This document shows, piece by piece, positions 46,493 through 55,366 of a DNA stretch of 64,000 bases (position 1 is its first letter; each line of letters starts with the position of its first letter). Origin of the DNA: Gemelliphila palaticanis (GTDB lineage Bacteria; Bacillota; Bacilli; Staphylococcales; Gemellaceae); the NCBI GenBank assembly GCA_013415235.1, contig JACBYF010000007.1, forward strand, positions 1 through 64,000. Direction: 5' to 3'. The notes under the pieces were generated by a model. That model worked only from the letters and a program-made list of their open reading frames with translations. It made no database searches and was not told the DNA's origin. Both the position numbers and the translations under genes were made by a program.

Positions 46493-47383
46493 TTATTTTA
46501 AAGGTGGTAAATTTTTAGTTATTTTTTCTCTATATTCCTCAAATTGAGCTGGTAATTTAAGTTCTGTTCCTAATGTTTCAAATGGCTCATCGACATCAAA
46601 TCCTGGTAAATCAGTAGCAAATTCAAATATTACATGTCCTGGCTCTCTCATATATATCGCTTCGAAATATTTACGGTCTTTTACTTCAGTTACTCTGTAA
46701 TTGTTATTTAATAAATATTCTTGATATTCTAAATGAGCTAATCTATCAGGCACAGACAAAGCTATATGGTGTACAGTACCTACTCCCCAACGTCCTGCTG
46801 GTACCGCTTCTTTAGGTATTAATATTTGATGACGCTCTTCTCCAACAGTTTCAAATAAATAATGCCCTTCTACATCTTCCATTTTTTCTAATCCTAAATT
46901 ATCTGCTAGAGTTTTTGCAGTACCTTCTGGATTACTTGATAATAATACAGAACCGTGGAATCCTAGTATATCTCTACTATCACTTGTTTCATCTGCTTCT
47001 ACTAAAGCTAAATCTAATGTGTGTGGATCTTGGAACTCTAGAGTTTCTTTTCCAAATAAGTTTGTTCTAACAACTTCTACTCCACTATTAGCTAAGTATA
47101 ATTCCCATTCTCCTATAGTATCTTTAGGTATTCTAAAAGCTATTCTTCCTACTTGACCACTTCCTTTTGTTCCTAATTTAGCATTTTCCCAAGGGAAGAA
47201 TGTCATAATTGTTCCATTATCTACATTTTTATTTGAATAATATAAGTGATATACGTTAGGATCTTCAAAGTTTACTGTTTTCTTAACTAATTTTAATCCT
47301 AAAATATCTCTGTAGAAATCTAAATTTTCTTGAGCTCCTCCTACTATTGCGCTTATGTGATGTATTCTTTTTATTGCTTCCAT
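46493..47383 (-). CDS. Ring-cleaving dioxygenase (MhqO/MhqE-like, VOC superfamily)
   Basis: The 296-residue protein holds two glyoxalase/VOC domains: residues about 5-130 beginning IHHISAIVGGAQENLDFYRDI and about 150-285 with GTVHHIALSVPD and VIFEFATDLPG. His and Glu in these segments are the expected metal ligands. Homologues are induced by quinones and hydroquinones under MhqR. The ATG follows AAGGAGAAAATAA. Confidence 0.87.
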   Translation of the reverse strand: MEAIKRIHHISAIVGGAQENLDFYRDILGLKLVKKTVNFEDPNVYHLYYSNKNVDNGTIMTFFPWENAKLGTKGSGQVGRIAFRIPKDTIGEWELYLANSGVEVVRTNLFGKETLEFQDPHTLDLALVEADETSDSRDILGFHGSVLLSSNPEGTAKTLADNLGLEKMEDVEGHYLFETVGEERHQILIPKEAVPAGRWGVGTVHHIALSVPDRLAHLEYQEYLLNNNYRVTEVKDRKYFEAIYMREPGHVIFEFATDLPGFDVDEPFETLGTELKLPAQFEEYREKITKNLPPLK

Positions 47384-47435
47384 TTTATTTTCTCCTTAAA
47401 TTTTTTATTTATTTTGAATACATAAAAGTTATTTA

Positions 47436-47870
47436 TTAATTTTTACTTTTATATCTTGTTATTTTTTTTATTAATTCGTGAAACTTTGATAATTCTTCTT
47501 CATCTAAACAAGAAAAATAGTCGTTTATAACATCAGCATGTTTAGGAAAAACTTCTCTCATTAGTTTTTTCCCTTCATCTGTTAACTCAACATAAAAAAT
47601 TCTTTTATCATTACTATCAGTGTATCTAAAAACCAATTTTTTCTCAGATAATTTATCTATGATATAAGTAGTACTACTACTAGCTACTAATATGGTTTCT
47701 TTTATTTTCTGAATTGTTTTTGGTCCTTTGTGATAAAGTAATTCTAATACTGCAAATTCATTAACATTTAACTTGTACTTGCTAACATCATTACGAACAA
47801 CATTTTCTAAGTCTGCAGATAGTCTTTTAAGTCCCACGAAAGTTTTTAATGATTTATCTACTCTATTCAT
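47436..47870 (-). CDS. MarR-family regulator, MhqR-like
   Basis: The 144-residue regulator has a central winged helix (KTIQKIKETILVASSSTTYIIDKL) and wing residues DSNDKRIFYVELT. Start chosen at the ATG at 47870 (MNRVDKSL) with AAAGG 8 bases before it; GTG and ATG codons lie just upstream in frame. It heads its own operon, and two palindromes of MhqR-box type flank its promoter, indicating autoregulation released by quinones. Confidence 0.88.
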   Translation of the reverse strand: MNRVDKSLKTFVGLKRLSADLENVVRNDVSKYKLNVNEFAVLELLYHKGPKTIQKIKETILVASSSTTYIIDKLSEKKLVFRYTDSNDKRIFYVELTDEGKKLMREVFPKHADVINDYFSCLDEEELSKFHELIKKITRYKSKN

Positions 47871-47882
47871 TTTCATCACCTT

Positions 47883-47951
47883 TATTTCGTATTCGAGATA
47901 ATTATATACTACCTCTTCTAAAAAATCAATACTTTTGTTTCGAATTCGAAA
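47883..47951 (-). promoter_or_regulatory. mhq operon promoter with two MhqR-type operators
   Basis: On the minus strand TTGATT and TATAAT are 17 bases apart (47928-47900 region). TTTCGAATTCGAAA (47938-47951), a perfect palindrome, lies upstream of the -35; TATCTCGAATACGAAATA (47900-47883) overlaps the -10 end and the start site. Both share the TCGAA core of the Bacillus MhqR box (TATCTCGAATTCGAGATA type). Confidence 0.75.
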
Positions 47952-48179
47952 TTTTTTCAGAAAACACCTTTTTTGTAGCCTATAAACTATACTTTTAAAA
48001 AATATGTCTACATCTTTATTAAATAATTTTTAACTACTATAAGCCTATACTATAAAATTTTAAAAAATTTCTCTTTACTAATATTTTTTAGTTAGAGCAT
48101 ACTTAAACAAATAACAGTCTAGTAAAAATTACTAGACTGTTAAAGTAAAAAATATTATTTATAAAATTTTAGAAAATAA
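47952..48179. other. Intergenic stretch between mhqR and tdh, with a hairpin
   Basis: No ORF with a ribosome-binding site is visible. AACAGTCTAGTA... pairs with ...TTACTAGACTGTT (48113-48141), a stable hairpin downstream of tdh on the minus strand, but the following bases (ATTTGTTT) make only a modest terminator. Confidence 0.5.
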
Positions 48180-49145
48180 TTAAACCAACTCTGGAGTTTT
48201 AATTTTTTTAGATAACTGTTCAAGCATTTCTTTAGTCATTGCATCTAAATCAAATTTAGGCGCAAATCCCCACTCTTCACGAGCACAGCTATCGTCTATA
48301 GAGTTAGGCCAACTACTAGCTATTGATTGCCTAATAGGATCAACATCATAATCTATAGTGAAATCTGGGATATATTTTCTAATAGATGCTGCTATTGCCT
48401 CTGGTTCAAAACTCATAGCTGTTATATTAAATGAATTACGATGTTTTAGTTTACTACTATCTGCATTCATAAGATCTATTATAGCAGATACAGCATCATC
48501 CATATACATCATATCCATATATGTACCTTTATCTATAAAACTTGTATACTTACCTGTTTTAAGGGCTTCATAATATATATGCACTGCATAATCTGTAGTT
48601 CCTCCACCTGGTAATTCTTTATGAGAAATCAAACCTGGAAATCTTACAGATCTAGTATCTATACCAAATTTACTATGATAGTAATCACATAATAACTCTC
48701 CTGATACTTTAGTAATTCCGTACATAGTAGATGGTTTCATTACCGTATCTTGTGGAGTCATATCTTTAGGGCTGCTTTCTCCAAAGGCTGCTATAGAAGA
48801 CGGAGCAAAAAATTGAGTATTACAAGTTCTTGCAACTTCTAAACCATTAAGTAATCCATTCATATTTAAACACCAAGCAAATTTTGGTTTTTCTTCGGCA
48901 GTTGCAGAAAGTAAAGCTGATAGATGTATAATACAATCAACTTCATATTCTTTAGCTATTTCTAAATATATGTCAAAATCCATAACATCTAACAGTTTAA
49001 ATATACCATTGTCAACTACTTCGCTATTTTCTTTCACACGAATATCAGTAGCAACAACATTATCAATCCCTAATTCTTCTCTTAGGCGTAGAGTTAACTC
49101 ACTTCCTATTTGACCTAATGCACCTGTTATTAATACCTTTTTCAT
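48180..49145 (-). CDS. tdh: L-threonine 3-dehydrogenase (SDR/epimerase type)
   Basis: The 321-residue protein has the Rossmann start [18 protein letters not shown] and the extended-SDR catalytic [35 protein letters not shown] follows, a block characteristic of the SDR-type threonine dehydrogenases. It oxidises threonine to 2-amino-3-ketobutyrate. Start at 49145 is preceded by AAAGGAGATTTATT. It follows kbl directly, so the pair turns threonine into glycine and acetyl-CoA. Confidence 0.88.
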   Translation of the reverse strand: MKKVLITGALGQIGSELTLRLREELGIDNVVATDIRVKENSEVVDNGIFKLLDVMDFDIYLEIAKEYEVDCIIHLSALLSATAEEKPKFAWCLNMNGLLNGLEVARTCNTQFFAPSSIAAFGESSPKDMTPQDTVMKPSTMYGITKVSGELLCDYYHSKFGIDTRSVRFPGLISHKELPGGGTTDYAVHIYYEALKTGKYTSFIDKGTYMDMMYMDDAVSAIIDLMNADSSKLKHRNSFNITAMSFEPEAIAASIRKYIPDFTIDYDVDPIRQSIASSWPNSIDDSCAREEWGFAPKFDLDAMTKEMLEQLSKKIKTPELV

Positions 49146-49174
49146 AATAAATCTCCTTTTAATTTCTACCATTA

Positions 49175-50362
49175 CTATATTATATTTAGTTCTTTTCCTA
49201 TTTTTTCATATATCCCTAAAACTTTATCTAACATGTCTTTTGTATGGCCAGCTTGCATCATATTACGAACTCTACCAGTTCCTAATGGAACAGTTGGATA
49301 AACTATAGATTTGGCATAAACACCTTCTGAACGTAGCTTTTGATAAAATTGTTGTGTTTTATTTTCATCTCCAATAATAACAGGAACTATCGGTGTTTCT
49401 GTAACTCCTATATTATATCCTAATTTTTTCAAGCCCTCTTTGAAGTAATTAGCATTATCCCATAATTTTTCTACTAATTCACTTTCAGATGAAATTATTT
49501 CAATAGATTTTTTAGCTGCTGCTGCTGTACCAGGAGTTAATGAAGTAGAGAATAAGAATGGGCGTCCTCTAACTTTTAACCAATCTATAAGTTCTTTACT
49601 TCCTGCAACATATCCACCTACTGCTCCTACTGCTTTAGATAAAGTTCCTACTTGAACATCTATAGAATCTGAGCAGCCAAACTCTTTTACAGTACCAGCA
49701 CCTTTACCCATAACTCCAGAACCATGTGCATCATCAATGTAAGTTATTAAGCCAAACTCTTTAGCTATTTCTGCTATTTCTTTTATTTTAGCAACATCTC
49801 CGTCCATAGAATATACACCATCAGAAATATATAATAATTTATCGTATAATCCACTTTCTATAGCCTCTTTAGCTTGTTTACGTAAATTTTCCATATCTTG
49901 ATGTTTACATCTAATAATTTTTGCTCCAGATAATCTACAACCGTCTATTATAGAAGCATGATTTAACTCATCTGATAATATTGCATCACCTTTTCCTACT
50001 AATGCAGGAATCGTCGCCATATTGCAGTTAAATCCAGATTGGAAAGCTATTGCCGCTTCTGTTTTTTTGAACTTAGCTAGTGCTTCTTCTAATTCTCTAT
50101 GAACTTCTAAAGTACCATTTATAGTCCTTACAGCGCCTGCTCCTACTCCATATTTTTTAACAGCTTCTATTTCAGCATCTTTTACTTCTTGTCTAGTTGC
50201 AAGCCCTAAATAGTTATTTGAAGATAAATTTATATATTCTTTACCATCTATTTTTATTATTGGATCATTTGCTCCTTCAAGAACATCTATTTCATTATAT
50301 AGTCCTTTTTCTTTTAATTCTGCTATCTGTTTAGATAGAATATTTTTTAGATTGTTAGCCAT
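49175..50362 (-). CDS. kbl: 2-amino-3-ketobutyrate CoA ligase (glycine C-acetyltransferase)
   Basis: The 395-residue alpha-oxoamine synthase has the PLP-binding lysine in [16 protein letters not shown] near residue 243, [15 protein letters not shown] and [15 protein letters not shown]. Homologues with the same fold (BioF) exist, but adjacency to tdh makes Kbl the best call. The glycine released feeds the glycine reductase system. Confidence 0.92.
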   Translation of the reverse strand: MANNLKNILSKQIAELKEKGLYNEIDVLEGANDPIIKIDGKEYINLSSNNYLGLATRQEVKDAEIEAVKKYGVGAGAVRTINGTLEVHRELEEALAKFKKTEAAIAFQSGFNCNMATIPALVGKGDAILSDELNHASIIDGCRLSGAKIIRCKHQDMENLRKQAKEAIESGLYDKLLYISDGVYSMDGDVAKIKEIAEIAKEFGLITYIDDAHGSGVMGKGAGTVKEFGCSDSIDVQVGTLSKAVGAVGGYVAGSKELIDWLKVRGRPFLFSTSLTPGTAAAAKKSIEIISSESELVEKLWDNANYFKEGLKKLGYNIGVTETPIVPVIIGDENKTQQFYQKLRSEGVYAKSIVYPTVPLGTGRVRNMMQAGHTKDMLDKVLGIYEKIGKELNII

Positions 50363-50436
50363 AATAATTCTCCTTTTTCATTGTTCTTTTATAAAGGACA
50401 GTTGTTTTTGTTATACTTTTTTGATATTGTTAAATC

Positions 50437-50476
50437 AATGTTTAAACAAATAAAATGTTTACCTCATAAAAACATT
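50437..50476 (-). promoter_or_regulatory. Repeated AATGTTT/AAACATT elements upstream of kbl
   Basis: On the plus strand AATGTTT occurs at 50437-50443 and 50454-50460 and its complement AAACATT at 50470-50476; the first copy is part of the palindrome TGTTTAAACA (50439-50448). They lie 75-115 bases before kbl. No standard promoter pair at good spacing is evident; these may be operators or leader stems. Confidence 0.35.
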
Positions 50477-50545
50477 CCTATTAATTACGCTTACAATTAT
50501 ATTGAACTATATTTTTATTTACATGTCAAGAATTTTTATAAAAAT

Positions 50546-50588
50546 AAAGATAGATAGTAATATTTTTATAAAATCACTATCTATCTTT
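50546..50588 (-). terminator. Terminator of the ABC exporter genes
   Basis: AAAGATAGATAGT and ACTATCTATCTTT form a 13-bp perfect stem on the minus strand, followed by ATTTTTATAAAAA, 12 bases after the permease stop. Confidence 0.7.
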
Positions 50589-50600
50589 ATTAATTTATTT

Positions 50601-51305
50601 TTAATAATTCCAATTAAAGTTTTTACTTTTAGAAAATATATATTTAAAAAGTAAAATTCCTGTACTAAGCCAAAATATACTAATAAATACTAAATATAAA
50701 TAATTATTTATGCTTATATTATCAATATTTTTAATTATATATGTAGCATAAGATAAAGAATTGGTGTATCTTAAAAAATCTGGTATTTCTAAAAAAGCTC
50801 CAGATAAATAAAGTAAACCATAACTAATTATACTTTCAAAAGAAGCAACCTTTGTATATATTAAAGTTAGAACTGCTAATATTAAGGAAAAGCCGAATAT
50901 CCCAAAAACAGTTATTATAAATATTAGTAATAATCTTAAATCAAATATTTCTTCAATATTATAAAAAAATGATAATATAAACACTATAAAAATAATTTTA
51001 ATAAGATTTATTAATATCCATATTATAGTTTTATTAGTTATAGTTTCCAAAATAGAAACTGGTCTTATCATTAAATTTTGCAATGTACCTAGCTGTTTTT
51101 CTGTTGATATAGTTAATGAGGCTTCACTTAATACTCCACTAACCAATACCCATAGAGAAAAACTAATAATAACGGTTATATCATTATTATTAGTAAAAAT
51201 AATAACAAATAAAATAATATTTATTACAATACTAACTAAAAAATCAGGATAATATGTTAAAGTTTCCTTAAAAATTTTATTAAATTCACTTCTAAAACTA
51301 TTCAT
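50601..51305 (-). CDS. ABC-2 type transporter permease
   Basis: The 234-residue protein has six predicted membrane segments and the layout of small ABC-2 permeases, including STEKQLGTLQNLMIRPVSILE before TM3. It overlaps the end of the ATPase gene by 8 bases, so the two are coupled. Substrate unknown; an antimicrobial peptide or lipid is possible. Confidence 0.82.
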   Translation of the reverse strand: MNSFRSEFNKIFKETLTYYPDFLVSIVINIILFVIIFTNNNDITVIISFSLWVLVSGVLSEASLTISTEKQLGTLQNLMIRPVSILETITNKTIIWILINLIKIIFIVFILSFFYNIEEIFDLRLLLIFIITVFGIFGFSLILAVLTLIYTKVASFESIISYGLLYLSGAFLEIPDFLRYTNSLSYATYIIKNIDNISINNYLYLVFISIFWLSTGILLFKYIFSKSKNFNWNY

Positions 51306-52146
51306 ACAATTTCTCCATAATTAAATTTTCAATATCATATTCTTTTTTAGATACACTTAATATTTCGTAATTACTATATTTTTCATATATTTCTTTAAAA
51401 GTTAAACATATTTCCTCTTTGTTTAATACCGTATTATTAACAATATATTTAACTTCATAAATTAAACTATCTTCTAAAGCTAACTCATTAATATTATTAT
51501 ATTCTTTAATTTTGCCATCTATTAAAAAAAGTAATCTACTATCTAAAACTTTTAGAATCTCCACTTGATGAGTAGTTAATAATATACTTACATTTCTTTC
51601 TTTTACTATATTTGATAATATATCTAAAACTTGATATTTTGTTTTAATATCTAAACCTATTGTCGGCTCATCTAAAATTAATAATTTAGGCTTTGATAAC
51701 AAAGCAATAACTATAGCTAATTTTTGCTTCATTCCCCTAGAATATAAACCTGCATTTTTATTAATATGATCTAGCAAACCAAATAATTTTAATAAATAAT
51801 TCATATCTTCTTCATAATCTTTATACTTATAGTTAGATAATCCCAAAAAATATTTTATATTATCCAAGCCACTTATATAATCGTATATATTATCGCTTGA
51901 TTCTAGAACAACAGAAATATTAGAATAATAATATTTATTTTTTAACTCGTATATGTTTTTATTATTAAACATTATATTCCCTTCATCAACCTTGTATAGT
52001 TTAAGAATACAGTTTATCAAAGTAGTTTTACCGGCACCATTAGCTCCCAATAAAGTAACTATTTGATTTTCTCTAATATTGAAATTTACATCATCTAAAA
52101 TTAATTTATTTTTAAACTTTTTCTTTATTCCTCTTATTTCTAGCAT
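51298..52146 (-). CDS. ABC transporter ATP-binding protein
   Basis: The 282-residue ATPase has Walker A LLGANGAGKTTL, signature YSRGMKQKLAI, Walker B LLILDEPTIGLD and the H-loop TTHQ, with a divergent C-terminal tail. The start at 52146 (MLEIRGIKKKFKN) follows CAAGGAGATATTTA; upstream in-frame ATGs lie in promoter DNA. Confidence 0.9.
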   Translation of the reverse strand: MLEIRGIKKKFKNKLILDDVNFNIRENQIVTLLGANGAGKTTLINCILKLYKVDEGNIMFNNKNIYELKNKYYYSNISVVLESSDNIYDYISGLDNIKYFLGLSNYKYKDYEEDMNYLLKLFGLLDHINKNAGLYSRGMKQKLAIVIALLSKPKLLILDEPTIGLDIKTKYQVLDILSNIVKERNVSILLTTHQVEILKVLDSRLLFLIDGKIKEYNNINELALEDSLIYEVKYIVNNTVLNKEEICLTFKEIYEKYSNYEILSVSKKEYDIENLIMEKLYE

Positions 52147-52182
52147 TAAATATCTCCTTGACAAAATAATACACATATAATT

Positions 52183-52211
52183 ATTATATAACAATACATT
52201 CGCTTATTCAA
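52183..52211 (-). promoter_or_regulatory. Promoter of the ABC exporter genes
   Basis: TTGAAT (52211-52206), 17-base spacer, TATAAT (52188-52183) on the minus strand, about 37 bases before the ATG. Confidence 0.7.
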
Positions 52212-52243
52212 TCACTCATATAATAGATTTTTATAGAATATAA

Positions 52244-52279
52244 AAATGAGAGAATCATTATTTAAATTTTATCTCATTT
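52244..52279 (-). terminator. Terminator of the sorbitol operon
   Basis: On the minus strand AAATGAGA...TCTCATTT, an 8-bp stem, is followed by a short T-run (TTAT), 6 bases after the last small gene. Confidence 0.5.
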
Positions 52280-52284
52280 CTACT

Positions 52285-52581
52285 CTATCTATTTATCATG
52301 TTTAAGTTATTTACTAGATTTTTAACACCATACCAACCTAATAAGGTTATAGGAACATAAATCAGTAAATTTTTTATATCAAAATAGTTTTGTATTAAAA
52401 ATAGTACACTTGCTAATATAAAACTTATTGATACCTTTATTAAATTATTTTTGTAAACTTTTAAATCTTCTTCGGATAATTTTTTCCTAGTTTCTTTTGG
52501 GATAAATTTGTTGTTAAGTAACATTATTAGAGAAATAACCCCTAATAATATCATACATAAATATATTATTGTCCAAGCCAT
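52285..52581 (-). CDS. Small membrane protein, unknown
   Basis: The 98-residue protein has three hydrophobic segments (about 3-22, 48-66 and 70-88) and a basic loop with KETRKKLSEEDLK between the first two. Its ATG overlaps the aldolase stop (TAATG), so it is the last gene of the sorbitol operon. I do not recognise a family. Confidence 0.65.
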   Translation of the reverse strand: MAWTIIYLCMILLGVISLIMLLNNKFIPKETRKKLSEEDLKVYKNNLIKVSISFILASVLFLIQNYFDIKNLLIYVPITLLGWYGVKNLVNNLNMINR

Positions 52582-53255
52582 TATAAATATTCTACCACCT
52601 TACTATCACCAAATGTTTTTTGCCAATCTTCTTCAAACTGTGCTATAGATTTATCTGTATAGGGATGCCATATGCTTTCTTCTATTAATTCTGGAGAAAT
52701 AGTTAAAGCATATGCTCCCACTAATACAGCATCTTTTATTTGATTTTGATTTTTAAAACTTGCAGCTAATATTTTGGTGTCGTAATTAGAAACTATTTTT
52801 TGCATTTCTTCTAAAATTTTTGTAGAATCTCCACCTATGTTATCTATTCTGTTTACATAAGGTGCAACATAATCTACCCCTAGCTTACTAGCGGCTAAAA
52901 CTTGTAAAGGAGTAAATATTGCTGTCATAGTTACTTTTATATTTTTACTTTTACATTCTTTCGCTGCTTTTAAACCCTCTTTGTTTATAGGTATTTTTAT
53001 AAAAAAATTATCTCCAAAATATTTTTTTAACTTTTCTGCTTCTAAAACAATTTTTTCGCAACTTTTTTCGGTTGTTTGAATATGTATTTCTAAATCTTCT
53101 TTAAATACTTCTTTTATTTCTTTTAATTTTTCAGAAAGATTTTTTGCTCCTTTAGCCAAAATAGAGGGATTTGTAGTTATTCCTGATATATCATAATAAG
53201 ACATCAACTCTTTTGCTTTTTCTATATTTGCACTATCTATTAGTATTTTGGTCAT
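52581..53255 (-). CDS. Fructose-6-phosphate aldolase/transaldolase-like protein
   Basis: The 224-residue TIM-barrel protein belongs to the FSA/TalC branch of transaldolases: ILIDSANIEKAKELMSYYDI, SGITTNPSILAKG and the Schiff-base lysine in FFIKIPINKEGLKA. In the sorbitol operon, sorbitol 6-phosphate is oxidised to fructose 6-phosphate, its expected substrate. FSA or transaldolase activity cannot be told apart from sequence alone. Confidence 0.83.
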   Translation of the reverse strand: MTKILIDSANIEKAKELMSYYDISGITTNPSILAKGAKNLSEKLKEIKEVFKEDLEIHIQTTEKSCEKIVLEAEKLKKYFGDNFFIKIPINKEGLKAAKECKSKNIKVTMTAIFTPLQVLAASKLGVDYVAPYVNRIDNIGGDSTKILEEMQKIVSNYDTKILAASFKNQNQIKDAVLVGAYALTISPELIEESIWHPYTDKSIAQFEEDWQKTFGDSKVVEYL

Positions 53256-53256
53256 A

Positions 53257-53919
53257 TTAATTATTCTCCTTTAAAAATGTTATTACATCTCCTAGATTTT
53301 TTAATACTGCTGTAGCTGTTTTTTTAGTTTTTTCATCTGGTTGTACTGAATCTGGTATCATAATAGACTTCATACCTGCTCTATGTGCCGCTTCCATACC
53401 AAAAATTGAATCTTCAAGAACTAAACATTCATCTGGAGTAACATCTAATCTACTTGCTGCAAGTAAAAATATGTCTGGGGCAGGTTTCCCATTAGATACT
53501 TCTTCCCCACTAGCAATAGTATCTATGTAATTTAATAAATTATTTTTTTCTAAATTATTTTTTATATGAAATATATCAGATGATGATGCTACTGCTATTT
53601 TATATTTATTATTTTTTAAATAGTCTAGAAGTTCTACTAAGTATGGCATTTTATCTGGACCAGTTGTTAATAATACATGCTCTAAATAATCATATTGATC
53701 AGCTACTAACTTTCTACCATCTACATTCAGTTTTTTATTTTTAAAATATTCTTCATAAAAATCAAATATATCTTCTCTTTTAAAACCCAAAACTAAATGT
53801 GTTTCTGCTACTGTCATATCATACCCTTGCTTTTTAGCAGATTCTATAAAGCCCTTTGTAGACAAACTTTCGGTATCAAACATTAAACCATCCATATCAA
53901 ATAGTACAGCTTTTATCAT
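53257..53919 (-). CDS. HAD-family hydrolase (beta-phosphoglucomutase-like)
   Basis: The 220-residue protein has the nucleophile motif DMDGLMFDTES, VASSSD and the metal-binding LVLEDSIFGMEAA. The cap domain is helical. It could be a sugar phosphatase or phosphoglucomutase; its position between SorD and the aldolase suggests sugar-phosphate dephosphorylation. It ends one base before the aldolase starts. Confidence 0.82.
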   Translation of the reverse strand: MIKAVLFDMDGLMFDTESLSTKGFIESAKKQGYDMTVAETHLVLGFKREDIFDFYEEYFKNKKLNVDGRKLVADQYDYLEHVLLTTGPDKMPYLVELLDYLKNNKYKIAVASSSDIFHIKNNLEKNNLLNYIDTIASGEEVSNGKPAPDIFLLAASRLDVTPDECLVLEDSIFGMEAAHRAGMKSIMIPDSVQPDEKTKKTATAVLKNLGDVITFLKENN

Positions 53920-53993
53920 AAATATTCTCCTTTTTTATTTAAAATTTATATTTATAAGTATATTATAACACTACTTAATATATAAAAAGAGAA

Positions 53994-54022
53994 GTAATAG
54001 AAAAAATATTTTTTACTATTAC
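53994..54022 (-). terminator. Hairpin after sorD
   Basis: GTAATAG(A)6...(T)6 A CTATTAC forms a stem-loop in the 114-base gap between sorD and the HAD gene. It lacks a clear U-tract after the stem, so a weak or processing role is likely. Confidence 0.4.
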
Positions 54023-54033
54023 TCCATAATACT

Positions 54034-54834
54034 CTAACCTCTAGTTTTTCCACCAGCTATATTATATGTTACCCCATGAATATAACTAGCTCTATCACTT
54101 GCTATATAAGCCACTAAATCAGCAACCTCTGACAATTTACCATCACGTCCTAATGGAGTAGTTTTAGTGTTTGTATAACCTTCTCTTAATTTTTCTATAG
54201 TTATACCTCTAGTATAAGCTAGTGCTTCTTCGTAAGCTAAAGTTCTAAGCCCTGTTGCTTCTAGTATACCTGGTGCTATACCTACTACTCTAACATTATG
54301 TTTTCCTAATTCTTTTGCCCAAGATCTTGTAAGTGAATTAACTGCATTTTTACTAGCTGCATAAATACTTTGACCTTCAGAACCTTCTAGTCCTGACTCA
54401 GATGACATATTAATTATAACACCAGATTTTTTTTCTGTTAAAATTCTTCCTACTGCTTGAGCAGCTAAATATACTCCTTTAACATTTATATTCATTACTT
54501 TATCGTAAATTAAATCATTTAATTCATACTTACCTTTGGCATTTTCTGTATCAACAAGTAAAGCAGGAATATTTATACCTGCATTATTTACTAAAATATC
54601 TACAGTTCCAAATTTTTCTACAGTTTTATTTACCATATTTTCAACATCATCTCTGCTACTTATATCACATTTAACAAATAAAAATTTTGGACTATCAAAA
54701 GATACTTCTGAAATATCTGAAACTACAACATTGCAATTTTGTCTCAAAAATTCCTCTGCTACTGCTTTTCCTATTCCTGAAGAACCTCCAGTTACTATTA
54801 CTGTTTTGTTATCTAGATTTAACCAATTACTCAT
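54034..54834 (-). CDS. Sorbitol-6-phosphate 2-dehydrogenase
   Basis: The 266-residue SDR enzyme has VTGGSSGIGKAVAEEFL, NNAGINIPALLVD and the catalytic YAASKNAV. It oxidises sorbitol 6-phosphate to fructose 6-phosphate with NAD+. Placement after srlB in a glucitol PTS operon supports the call. Confidence 0.9.
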   Translation of the reverse strand: MSNWLNLDNKTVIVTGGSSGIGKAVAEEFLRQNCNVVVSDISEVSFDSPKFLFVKCDISSRDDVENMVNKTVEKFGTVDILVNNAGINIPALLVDTENAKGKYELNDLIYDKVMNINVKGVYLAAQAVGRILTEKKSGVIINMSSESGLEGSEGQSIYAASKNAVNSLTRSWAKELGKHNVRVVGIAPGILEATGLRTLAYEEALAYTRGITIEKLREGYTNTKTTPLGRDGKLSEVADLVAYIASDRASYIHGVTYNIAGGKTRG

Positions 54835-54849
54835 AATAAATAAACACTC

Positions 54850-55206
54850 CTAACTTTCTATTCTTATAACTGTTCCTAATTCTATTTTAGGACACGGTTT
54901 GTTTTCTACAACTATTGCTCCAGGTAAAACCTCTGATTCTCCTGTGAAATTTATTGTAACATGACCTAAAGTCGTTAAATTTCTTTCTGCTATATTTCCT
55001 ACTAATAAGATTTCAAATTTTTCATTATCTATATATAAAAATTGACCTGACTCTATACTATTATTGGTATTTTTTATATCTATAGAATAACAATAATCTT
55101 TTAAACTATCAGGAGCATCATCTCCAAATGTAATTAACATTGAATTTCCAAACTCCGAAACTAAACTTCCTTTATCTTTTACTACATTTTCATAAATAAT
55201 AACCAT
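54850..55206 (-). CDS. srlB: PTS glucitol/sorbitol EIIA
   Basis: The 118-residue EIIA of the glucitol family has GNSMLITFGDDAPDSLKDYCYSID and AERNLTTLGHVTINFTG, with the phospho-His in LGHVT. Start chosen at 55206 (MVIIYEN) behind TTAGGAGTTGTTTTT, not at the ATG 30 bases upstream. Confidence 0.9.
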   Translation of the reverse strand: MVIIYENVVKDKGSLVSEFGNSMLITFGDDAPDSLKDYCYSIDIKNTNNSIESGQFLYIDNEKFEILLVGNIAERNLTTLGHVTINFTGESEVLPGAIVVENKPCPKIELGTVIRIES

Positions 55207-55224
55207 AAAAACAACTCCTAAATA

Positions 55225-55351
55225 TTGAAGGAACAATTTAAGAATAAGTAATTAAACAAACACATTCAATCCTTCAAAAACTTTTATAATTTTAAATTTT
55301 ATAAGGAGGTAAGCAAAATAATTACTAAAATATAACTAAATGTTACCTCCT
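55225..55351 (-). promoter_or_regulatory. Two stem-loops in the srlE-srlB gap
   Basis: AGGAGGTAA (minus strand 55351-55343) pairs perfectly with TTACCTCCT (55312-55304), a Shine-Dalgarno-like sequence locked in a stem with no start codon nearby. TTGAAGGA (55277-55270) pairs with TCCTTCAA (55232-55225). They lie in the only long gap inside the PTS genes and may set differential expression or mRNA processing. Confidence 0.45.
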
Positions 55352-55366
55352 AATTTTAACAATTTT

